Assembly (NCBI GenBank): GCA_913062645.1
Contig: CAJXVW010000002.1
Span: 1 to 64,000, forward strand
Length of the DNA: 64,000 bases
Source: an uncultured Mycoplasmatota bacterium
GTDB taxonomy: Bacteria > Bacillota_I > Bacilli_A > Izemoplasmatales > Izemoplasmataceae
Reading direction: 5' to 3'
The translations under genes were made by a program, and so were the position numbers. This document shows positions 57,542 to 64,000 of the stretch, one piece after another. Position 1 is the stretch's first letter, and each line of letters starts with the position of its first letter. Under the pieces are notes generated by a model. It saw only the letters and a program-made list of their open reading frames with translations. It was not told the DNA's origin and did no database searches.

Positions 57542-58387
57542 TCACCGCTTGACGACAAATGTCATGCGGTCCTTGCCCTGCATGTCCTTCTTTTGGATGA
57601 TCGTCGCGTCGGGAAGATGTTTCTTGACGAGCGTCTTGATTTCCTTGGCGGTGTTGAAGGCGTGTTCGAAGGCGATGATGTAGCGATCCTTGAGATGATC
57701 ACCGATGCCCCGGAGGATGCCGCGGTAGCAATCGAGACCGTCTTCGCCACCATAGAGCGCCAGATGTGGCTCGTGATCCTTGATGATGTCCTCGACGAAC
57801 TCATCGTCGGGGATGTAGGGCGGATTCGATACGACGATGTCGAAGCGTTTGCCTTGGAGCGGTTCGAGGAGATCGCCTTTGACGAACGTGACGCGACCGC
57901 CCAGCGTGGCATTGTTGTCCTTGGCGACGGCAAGCGCCTTGTCCGAAATGTCGGTCGCCAGCACGGTCATGTTGGCTTCCTCGAGACTGAGCGTGACGGC
58001 GAGGCAACCACTGCCGGTTCCGATGTCAACGACATCAACGGGTTCGCCGTGAAAGACTTCATCGTACAGCAACAGCACGTTGGCGACGAGTTCTTCCGTT
58101 TCAAACCGAGGGATCAGAACGTCGCCGTTGACTTTGAAGTCGTAGCCGAAAAACTGTTCCGTGCCGATGATGTGCTGGATCGGGACATGCTGAATGACGT
58201 ACCGGTCGACGGCATACAGAAAGTCCTGATACTTGTCTTCGGGCATCTCGTCGGACAGATGCAAGAGCAACTCCGATGAACTCATCTGGGCATAGTGCAA
58301 CAGCAACCGCTTGACGGCCGTGTCTTCCTTATTATTATCGAGAGCGTATTGTTCGTTGATGGTCAGAATGTCCTTGTATGTGGGCAT
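57542..58387 (-). CDS. prmC: release factor glutamine methyltransferase
   Basis: PrmC (281 aa) methylates the Gln of the GGQ motif in release factors. SAM site VDIGTGSGCLAVTL and catalytic SNPPYIP. The start at 58387 has AGAGGTGA upstream. It follows prfA, its substrate gene, after a terminator-like hairpin. Confidence 0.96.
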   Translation of the reverse strand: MPTYKDILTINEQYALDNNKEDTAVKRLLLHYAQMSSSELLLHLSDEMPEDKYQDFLYAVDRYVIQHVPIQHIIGTEQFFGYDFKVNGDVLIPRFETEELVANVLLLYDEVFHGEPVDVVDIGTGSGCLAVTLSLEEANMTVLATDISDKALAVAKDNNATLGGRVTFVKGDLLEPLQGKRFDIVVSNPPYIPDDEFVEDIIKDHEPHLALYGGEDGLDCYRGILRGIGDHLKDRYIIAFEHAFNTAKEIKTLVKKHLPDATIIQKKDMQGKDRMTFVVKR

Positions 58388-58405
58388 GGGTATCACCTCT
58401 TGACA

Positions 58406-58430
58406 TGGAAAAAGAGCACGAGGCTCTTTT
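58406..58430 (-). terminator. terminator-like hairpin between prfA and prmC
   Basis: AAAAGAGC/GCTCTTTT stem starting in the prfA stop, then TTCC on the minus strand. Weak U tail, so prmC is probably expressed by read-through. Confidence 0.65.
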
Positions 58431-59496
58431 AGTCTTCTTTCCCTTCGAGTTTGCGTTTGATGTCCTCATCGATCAACGCGTCGATGATCGGATCGAGTTT
58501 GCCTTCCATGATCCGGTCGAGTTGGAGGATCGTGAAACCAATGCGGTGATCGGTGACGCGGTTCTGCGGGTAGTTGTAGGTGCGAATCTTCTCGCTGCGA
58601 TCACCGGTACCGATCTTGCTGCGACGTTCCGCGCCTTCTTGTTCGAGTCTCTCCTGTACGATTCTATCATACAACCTCGCCTTAAGAATGCGCAACGCGG
58701 ATGCTTTGTTTTCGTGCTGACTCTTGCCGTCTTGACACGTCACGATCAGTCCTGTCGGCTCGTGCGTGACACGTACCGCACTGTCGGTGGTGTTGACGCT
58801 CTGGCCACCGGCGCCGCTCGAGCGATAGGTATCGATGCGGACGTCGTTCATGTCCAGTTGGACTTCGATGTCCTCGGCTTCCGGCAACACCAGCACGGTG
58901 GCCGTCGACGTATGAACGCGACCCTGGCTTTCGGTCGCCGGCACGCGTTGCACGCGGTGCGCGCCCGACTCGTATTTCAGGAAGGCATAGACGTTCTTGC
59001 CGGAGATCGAAAATTCGATCTGGCTGAACCCACCGGCGTCGTTTTCTTCGGCGTGGTTGACGGCGAGCGTCCATCCTTTCGATTCGGCGTACTTGGCATA
59101 CATCCGAAACAGATCCCCGGCGAAGATGTTCGCTTCACTGCCGCCGGCGGCGCCGCGAATTTCGCAGACGACGTTCTTGCCGTCGTTGGGATCTTTGGGA
59201 ATCAGAAGTTTTTTCAGTTCTTCTTCAATCGCCGGAATGCGAGGTTTGAGTTCTTCGAGTTCGAGTTTCGCCATTTCGGCGATTTCGGCGTCGTCTTCGT
59301 TCATCAGTTCCTTGAGGTCGGCGATGCTGCTGTGGATCTTCTGATATTCTTTGTACAGCGTGACGATCGGTTCGAGCGAACTTTGTTCGATCGACAGTTC
59401 GGTCATCTTCGGAATGTCGGTGACGATGTCGGGATCCATCAGCTGCTGATTGATTTCATTGTATCGTTTGACGATGTTGTCCAGTCGGTCTATCAT
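58429..59496 (-). CDS. prfA: peptide chain release factor 1
   Basis: RF1 (355 aa) reads UAA and UAG. Stop-codon tripeptide PAT in RVPATESQGRVHTS and the catalytic GGQ in SSGAGGQSVNTTDSAVR. TGA is also a frequent stop here, so RF2 should exist elsewhere. Confidence 0.98.
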   Translation of the reverse strand: MIDRLDNIVKRYNEINQQLMDPDIVTDIPKMTELSIEQSSLEPIVTLYKEYQKIHSSIADLKELMNEDDAEIAEMAKLELEELKPRIPAIEEELKKLLIPKDPNDGKNVVCEIRGAAGGSEANIFAGDLFRMYAKYAESKGWTLAVNHAEENDAGGFSQIEFSISGKNVYAFLKYESGAHRVQRVPATESQGRVHTSTATVLVLPEAEDIEVQLDMNDVRIDTYRSSGAGGQSVNTTDSAVRVTHEPTGLIVTCQDGKSQHENKASALRILKARLYDRIVQERLEQEGAERRSKIGTGDRSEKIRTYNYPQNRVTDHRIGFTILQLDRIMEGKLDPIIDALIDEDIKRKLEGKED

Positions 59497-59516
59497 CTCA
59501 TATCACTTCCCCGCTC

Positions 59517-59545
59517 ATTATACTCCAACGCTCACGATTTTTCAA
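59517..59545 (-). promoter_or_regulatory. promoter of prfA-prmC, inside the MATE gene end
   Basis: TTGAAA (59545-59540), a 17-bp spacer and TATAAT (59522-59517). It overlaps the last codons of the MATE gene. Confidence 0.75.
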
Positions 59546-60938
59546 ACACGAGTCCATCCGGCTCACCGAGTCGGCGCAGATAGTAGATCAGCCAGATCAC
59601 AAGCACCGTACCCTTGAGAATGCTGGAACCGCTGACGGCCCACCAGATGCCGGCGTATCCGAGCGAGACGCTGAGCGCCATCGCACCGGGGATCCGCAGG
59701 AAGTTGCCGACGATGCCGACGCCCGACGGATACATGGTCTTGCCGAGGCCGTTGAACACACCGGCGGTCGCAAGTTCGACGATCATGAACAACTGCGAGA
59801 TGCTGAGAATCTCCAGATACACTTTGCCGATCGCGAGCGTCTCGGGATCATCGAAGAAGATCCGAAACAACTCCTCGGCAAACACGAACAGCAGGATGTT
59901 GATGACGATCCCGTAGGGAACCAGGAGTTTCATGCTTTCGCGATAACCCTTCTTGATACGTTCGTACTGACGCGCCCCGAAGTTCTGGCCGACAAACGCC
60001 GCGAGCGCGACTTGGAAGCCGCTGGCGATCATCCACGCGACGCTTTCGATCTGACTGCCGATGCGTTGGATGGCGAGCGGATTGGTGCCATAGGAGGCGA
60101 CCATCCGAGCGATGAAGAAACTGATGGTCGTGAATAACATGCTCTGGACACCGACGTACACGCCGATCGAGAAAATTTGCTTGATGGTGTGCCAGTCGAA
60201 CTGAGAGATCAGACGGATGCGGAACGGCCGGATCTTCGAAGCATAGATCGCGGCATATATGATGAGGATGCTCGATTGGCCGATGCCGGTCGCCCAGGCG
60301 GCTCCTTCAACCCCCATGCCCAGTCCGTTGATCGTGAACAAGTTGAAGACGTTCACCTCATCGAGAATGAAGATCGGGTCGAGAATCATGTTGAGAATCA
60401 ACCCGCTCGATGTCACAAACAGGGTATTGATGGTTTTGCCGAGGCCATCGTAAACGCCGTTGAACAGATTGACGCTGAAGAAAGCCAGACCGAACATCGT
60501 GACGATCTGCATGTAATTGACGGCGTACTCGTTGACGGTCGCATTGTCGATGTTGAACCAGCCCACGTACAGCGGTGCGCCGAACATTCCGAACAGGCTA
60601 TACCCAAGGCCGAACAGACCCATCAGGATCAACCCGTTGTTGCCAATTTTCTCGACCAGCGACATGTCGTTGCTGCCGGCGGCTTGCGAGACCTTGACGC
60701 TGGTCCCGATCTTGGCGAGCAGGATGAAGCCGAATCCGAACCACGGATAAAAGCCGACTGTGCCAACGGCAGCGACGGCTTCTTCGGCGACCATGCCCAT
60801 TTGATCCACGCGGCTGACCCAGAACATGTCGGTCAGGTTGTAAGCCATCTGGATCAGACTCGATCCCAACGTCGGCAACGCGACGATGAGCAGGGCCTTG
60901 ATGATATTTCCTTGTGTGAGGTCGAATTTGCGTTTCAT
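59532..60938 (-). CDS. MATE-family efflux transporter
   Basis: A 468-aa exporter with twelve predicted helices in two similar halves, of the NorM/DinF/MepA superfamily; it should use a Na+ or H+ gradient to expel drugs or metabolites. Start segment FDLTQGNIIKALLIVALPTLGSSLIQMAYNLTDMFW is typical of the MepA-like group. The start at 60938 was chosen because GGGTGAT lies just upstream. Substrate unknown. Its end contains the prfA promoter. Confidence 0.92.
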   Translation of the reverse strand: MKRKFDLTQGNIIKALLIVALPTLGSSLIQMAYNLTDMFWVSRVDQMGMVAEEAVAAVGTVGFYPWFGFGFILLAKIGTSVKVSQAAGSNDMSLVEKIGNNGLILMGLFGLGYSLFGMFGAPLYVGWFNIDNATVNEYAVNYMQIVTMFGLAFFSVNLFNGVYDGLGKTINTLFVTSSGLILNMILDPIFILDEVNVFNLFTINGLGMGVEGAAWATGIGQSSILIIYAAIYASKIRPFRIRLISQFDWHTIKQIFSIGVYVGVQSMLFTTISFFIARMVASYGTNPLAIQRIGSQIESVAWMIASGFQVALAAFVGQNFGARQYERIKKGYRESMKLLVPYGIVINILLFVFAEELFRIFFDDPETLAIGKVYLEILSISQLFMIVELATAGVFNGLGKTMYPSGVGIVGNFLRIPGAMALSVSLGYAGIWWAVSGSSILKGTVLVIWLIYYLRRLGEPDGLVFEKS

Positions 60939-60970
60939 GTTATCACCCATAATCAATTTATGATTATACA

Positions 60971-60976
60971 ACAATT
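60971..60976 (-). promoter_or_regulatory. -10 element before the MATE gene
   Basis: TATAAT on the minus strand, about 30 nt before the ATG; no good -35. Confidence 0.4.
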
Positions 60977-61007
60977 GCCGATAAAACACTATAAATTTGT
61001 TTTAAAA

Positions 61008-61036
61008 TTGAGGTTTTGACAAAGACCCTGTATAAT
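61008..61036 (+). promoter_or_regulatory. promoter of the TauE/SafE permease
   Basis: TTGAGG (61008-61013), a 17-bp spacer and TATAAT (61031-61036). Confidence 0.7.
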
Positions 61037-61068
61037 GGGACTAACACACCAACGAAAGAAGGACGAGC

Positions 61069-61827
61069 ATGGAGATACTGATCTACATCATCGGCGGGCT
61101 GCTGGCCGGCCTCGCCACTGGACTCGTCGGCCTCAGCGCCGCCGTCATCATCGCCCCCCTGTTCGCCACCCTGCTCGGCATGGATCCCTACGTCGCCGTC
61201 GGCATCGCGCTGGCCACCGACATCTTCGCCAGCTCGACCAGTGCATTCAACTACATCCGTTACAAGAACATCGACATCAAACACAGTGCGATCATGGCGA
61301 TCGCCGTCATCCTCTTCACGATCCTCGGCAGTTTTCTCTCCCGTGACATGGACCCCTACAACCTCAACAGCGTCATCAACATCGTCGTCGTGTTCCTCGG
61401 TCTTAGGTTCCTGATCTACCCGGTCAAGGACCGCGCTCCCGGCAAGTTCATCAAACCGGGCAAGATGATCCTCTTCCAGTCCCTGTTGTGGGGGATCGTC
61501 ATCGGGATGATCAGCGGCTACTTCGGCAGCGGCGGCGGACTGAGCATGCTCGCCGTACTGACGATGTTGCTGGGCTACGGCATGAAACGCGCCGTCGGCA
61601 CCAGCGTCTTCATCATGACCTTCACCGCCTTTGTCGGCGCCGTCACCCACATCATCATTGGCGGAACGATCTGGCCGGCTCTGTTGATTGCCAGTTTCGC
61701 CGCCTTCATCGGCGCGAACATCGCCAGCATTTATGCCAACAAGATCAACGAGATTCTGCTCAACCGCATCATCGGGATCTTCCTCGTGCTCTACGGCAGT
61801 TTCCTCGTCATCGTCTACTTCGTATAA
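61069..61827 (+). CDS. TauE/SafE-family membrane permease
   Basis: A 252-aa protein with about eight helices in two homologous halves. Each half has a Gly-rich start: LLAGLATGLVGLSAAVIIAPL and IGMISGYFGSGGGLSMLAVL. The family moves anionic sulfur or organic acids (sulfite, sulfoacetate and similar). The substrate here is unknown. Single gene on the plus strand, AAGGA before the ATG. Confidence 0.92.
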   Translation: MEILIYIIGGLLAGLATGLVGLSAAVIIAPLFATLLGMDPYVAVGIALATDIFASSTSAFNYIRYKNIDIKHSAIMAIAVILFTILGSFLSRDMDPYNLNSVINIVVVFLGLRFLIYPVKDRAPGKFIKPGKMILFQSLLWGIVIGMISGYFGSGGGLSMLAVLTMLLGYGMKRAVGTSVFIMTFTAFVGAVTHIIIGGTIWPALLIASFAAFIGANIASIYANKINEILLNRIIGIFLVLYGSFLVIVYFV

Positions 61828-61828
61828 A

Positions 61829-61854
61829 CAAAAAGGACCGCTGGTCCTTTTTTT
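61829..61854. terminator. bidirectional terminator between the permease and hydF
   Basis: AAGGACC/GGTCCTT stem with a T tract on both strands; serves the plus-strand permease and the minus-strand hydF. Confidence 0.92.
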
Positions 61855-63085
61855 ATGTGTGTTTGTCGTTCGCTTCGGCATGAACGATCGCCGCTTCGGG
61901 AAACGGTGCGAGTGCACGTTCGAATATGCCGTGGACATAGGAGATGAGCACCCCGTAGTTGACGATCGGAATGTTGCGTTTGGTGACCTCGCTTATGCGG
62001 TGCATCATGTCCGCCTTGTTGAGCATGCAGGCGCCGCAATGAACGACCAGTTGCACGTCATCGAGCTCTTTCGGGAACGAGTATCCGCTCGAATACAGGA
62101 ACTCGAAATCCTTGCCGGTATGCTGCCGCAACCAGCGGGGAATCTTGACGGTGCCGATGTCATCACTCTGGCGATGGTGGGTACATCCTTCGCTGATCAG
62201 GATCTTGTCACCATTCTTGAGTGATTCAATGGCCACGGCACCTTTGACGAGTTCCGGCAGATCGCCTTTGTTGCGGGCGAACAGAATCGAAAAACTCGTC
62301 AGGGGAACACTGGGCGGGGTGTCGGCGCTGACTTTCAGGAACGCCTGTGAGTCGGTCACGACCAGCGCCGGCGGTTTGTTGAGATTCATCAATGTCTCAC
62401 GCAGTTCGTATTCCTTGGTCACGATGGCGATCGCATCGCTTTCCAGAACATCGCGAATGACTTGTTGTTGCGGCAAGATCAGCCGTCCTTTGGGGGCGGC
62501 CTTGTCGATCGGCGTCACCAGTACGACGATGTCACCGGGCTGGATCAGATCGCCGACCAGGCGGAACTTCTCCTCTTCGATCTCGAGCGTGGTGCCGATC
62601 GCCTCCTTGAGTTCATGAATGCCAGTGCGATCAACGGCGCTGACCAGATGAACGTCGTCGTCGAACACACGCTGGTAGTCCTGGTTCGCCGATGCATCGA
62701 TCTTATTGCCGACCAGGAGATAGGGTTTCTTACGTTTTTTGAACTCCTTGATCAGACGCAGTTCATCGTCAAAGGCGCGTTGTGCGACATCGAACACGAT
62801 CAGTCCGATATCGGTTTTGTTGATCACGTCGTAGGTTCGGTCGACGCGCATCGTGCCGAGCACTCCGACATCGTCGATGCCGGCGGTGTCAATCAACACA
62901 CACGGGCCGAGCGGCAGAATCTCCATGCTTTTGAAGACCGGATCGGTTGTCGTTCCGGCGACGTTGCTGACGAGCGAAATGGATTGATTGGTGAGCGCGT
63001 TGATGACGCTGCTCTTGCCAACATTGCGGCGGCCGAAGATGGCAATGTGGGTGCGGTTCGACCGCGGAGTACGGTTCATGGACAT
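61853..63085 (-). CDS. hydF: [FeFe]-hydrogenase H-cluster maturation GTPase HydF
   Basis: HydF (410 aa) is the GTPase scaffold on which the diiron part of the H-cluster is built by HydE and HydG. GTPase domain: FGRRNVGKSSVIN (17-29), DTAGIDD, GNKID. C-terminal [4Fe-4S] ligands: Cys301-x-His303 in GCTHHRQSDD and His349-Cys350-x-x-Cys353 in VHCGAC. SD GAGGAG lies 7 nt before the ATG, overlapping the end of the lyase gene. It implies that the organism has an [FeFe] hydrogenase. Confidence 0.96.
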   Translation of the reverse strand: MSMNRTPRSNRTHIAIFGRRNVGKSSVINALTNQSISLVSNVAGTTTDPVFKSMEILPLGPCVLIDTAGIDDVGVLGTMRVDRTYDVINKTDIGLIVFDVAQRAFDDELRLIKEFKKRKKPYLLVGNKIDASANQDYQRVFDDDVHLVSAVDRTGIHELKEAIGTTLEIEEEKFRLVGDLIQPGDIVVLVTPIDKAAPKGRLILPQQQVIRDVLESDAIAIVTKEYELRETLMNLNKPPALVVTDSQAFLKVSADTPPSVPLTSFSILFARNKGDLPELVKGAVAIESLKNGDKILISEGCTHHRQSDDIGTVKIPRWLRQHTGKDFEFLYSSGYSFPKELDDVQLVVHCGACMLNKADMMHRISEVTKRNIPIVNYGVLISYVHGIFERALAPFPEAAIVHAEANDKHT

Positions 63086-63089
63086 CAGA

Positions 63090-64000
63090 TCACTCCTCGA
63101 TGATGCCGGGTTTGGTGATGTTGTAGGGATTGAGCAGTTCGTCCAACTGCTCGTTGGTGAACAAATCTTCGTCTAAGAGCACATCTTTGATCGTCCGTCC
63201 TTCGGCGTGTGCGCGTTTGACGATGGCGCTGGCGCGGTCGTATCCAATCAACGTGATCAACGGTGTGATCAATGCATGTGACTTCTCCAGGTTTTCGAGG
63301 CAGCGCTGTTCATTGACCACCAGCGTCTTGACAACCTTGTTCGTAAAGGCGATCACAGTTCGCTCCAACAGTTCGAGCGATTCCAACAGCGCCTCGGCAA
63401 TCTCGGGCAGGAACGCATTCAGTTCAAGATTGCCGGCGGCGGCAAGATTCGTGATCAAAACGTCATTCGCGATCACGCGCTGGGCCGCTTGAACGGTCAT
63501 TTCAAGAATCACCGGATTGACTTTTCCGGGCATGATCGACGAACCCGCTTGATGGTCTTCCAAGATGATTTCGCCAATGCCGCCGTTTGGTCCGGAGGCA
63601 AGGTAGCGCAGATCGTTGGCGATTTTGTGCAAGGACACGGCGGCCACCTTCAGCAGACCCGATGTCTCGACGATGGCGTCCAAATTCTGAGTCGCGTCAA
63701 TCAGGTTTTCCGCACGGCTGAGTCCGATGTTGGTCGACTGTTGGAGATGTGACGTCATCATGAACGTGTACTTCACTGGCGCGTTCAGTCCGGTGCCGAC
63801 GGCGGTACCGCCGATGTTCATCACGCGCATCCGTTCTTCAACCTTGTAAATGCGCCAACGGTCACGACTGGTGACGCTCGCCCAGGCGCCGAACATCTGT
63901 CCGGCGAGCATTGGTACGGCGTCCATGAGCTCGGTGCGCGACAACTTCAAAACGTGGCCGTATTCACGTTCCTTCGCTTGAAACGCCTGTTGTAGCGACG
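63090..64000 (-). CDS. aspA: aspartase/fumarase-family lyase (3' part)
   Basis: The gene runs off the right edge; the C-terminal about 303 residues are present and the reading frame is open to position 64000. The superfamily signature GSSIMPGKVNPVILEM is complete, and IGGTAVGTGLNAP and SVTSRDRWRIY support the aspartase/class II fumarase branch. A lyase of this type is commonly placed between hydG and hydF in hydrogenase maturation clusters, often named aspA, possibly to recycle ammonia or fumarate. Aspartase versus fumarase cannot be settled here. Confidence 0.88.
   Translation of the reverse strand, partial: SLQQAFQAKEREYGHVLKLSRTELMDAVPMLAGQMFGAWASVTSRDRWRIYKVEERMRVMNIGGTAVGTGLNAPVKYTFMMTSHLQQSTNIGLSRAENLIDATQNLDAIVETSGLLKVAAVSLHKIANDLRYLASGPNGGIGEIILEDHQAGSSIMPGKVNPVILEMTVQAAQRVIANDVLITNLAAAGNLELNAFLPEIAEALLESLELLERTVIAFTNKVVKTLVVNEQRCLENLEKSHALITPLITLIGYDRASAIVKRAHAEGRTIKDVLLDEDLFTNEQLDELLNPYNITKPGIIEE

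Noticed and set aside
60964-61938. 324-codon minus-strand ORF opposite the TauE/SafE permease
   Set aside because: It is antisense to a clear eight-helix permease with its own promoter and SD, and is rich in Asp/Glu/Gly as shadow frames are.

Overview
The window is bacterial. From about 1.3 kb onward it has the gene set and order of a Bacilli/Mollicutes-type organism with unusually high GC for that group. The signs are a 16S-23S spacer without tRNA, boxA-like TCTTTGAAAA elements before both large rRNAs, strong AGGAGG ribosome binding sites, an SftA-type FtsK, an RbgA-RNase HII pair, and ftsY-ylxM-ffh. TGA is a stop throughout and Trp is TGG, so the standard code is used. Placement near uncultured high-GC Tenericutes-like lineages is inference. 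HydF, an Asp/fumarate lyase and a c-ring with a Na+ signature suggest an anaerobic, H2-metabolising fermenter.

Layout. 1-1041 is an AT-rich fragment (start of pdp, and xerD) that does not match the codon use of the rest. 1.1-6.07 kb is an rRNA operon (16S-23S-5S, minus strand) with two tandem promoters. The two ends of the 23S gene do not pair with each other, so a chimeric join inside or beside 23S is a serious possibility. 6.3-11.9 kb is uppS-cdsA-dxr-rseP-proS (lipid carrier, CDP-DAG, isoprenoids, membrane proteolysis, tRNA charging). 11.9-13.6 kb is a membrane M28 peptidase. 13.7-17.3 kb is rpsB, tsf, pyrH and frr. 17.4-20.1 kb is a cobalamin-riboswitch operon encoding a transcobalamin-like lipoprotein, a second DUF4430 protein and an ECF S-component. 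20.1-21.8 kb is methyltransferase-NUDIX-dut. 21.9-30.2 kb is one fatty-acid operon (acpP-accBCDA-fabHDGFZ). 30.2-32.6 kb is GGDEF-birA-bioY. 32.7-40.8 kb is rpiB-upp-atpZ-atpI-atpBEFHAGDC.

40.9-43.1 kb holds two plus-strand units (ABC exporter; small basic/acidic protein). 43.2-50.7 kb is an amidohydrolase and a seven-gene operon (membrane protein, thioredoxin, ftsK, lepB, rbgA, rnhB, lipoprotein). 50.8-55.0 kb is a Cof hydrolase, an unknown protein and the SRP genes ftsY-ylxM-ffh. 55.1-55.25 kb is a stand-alone transcription unit with no ORF, probably a small RNA. 55.4-61 kb is topA, prfA-prmC and a MATE exporter. 61-64 kb is a TauE/SafE permease, hydF and the 3' part of an aspartase/fumarase-family gene.

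How the parts fit. Biotin uptake (bioY) and ligation (birA) sit directly upstream of the carboxylase/fatty-acid operon they serve. The B12 operon looks like a complete surface-capture-to-membrane route controlled by its own ligand. The most novel system here is this B12 operon, whose main protein has the two domains of animal transcobalamin in reversed order on a lipid-anchored coiled-coil stalk. Many promoters share an extended -10 of the form TGATAYAAT.
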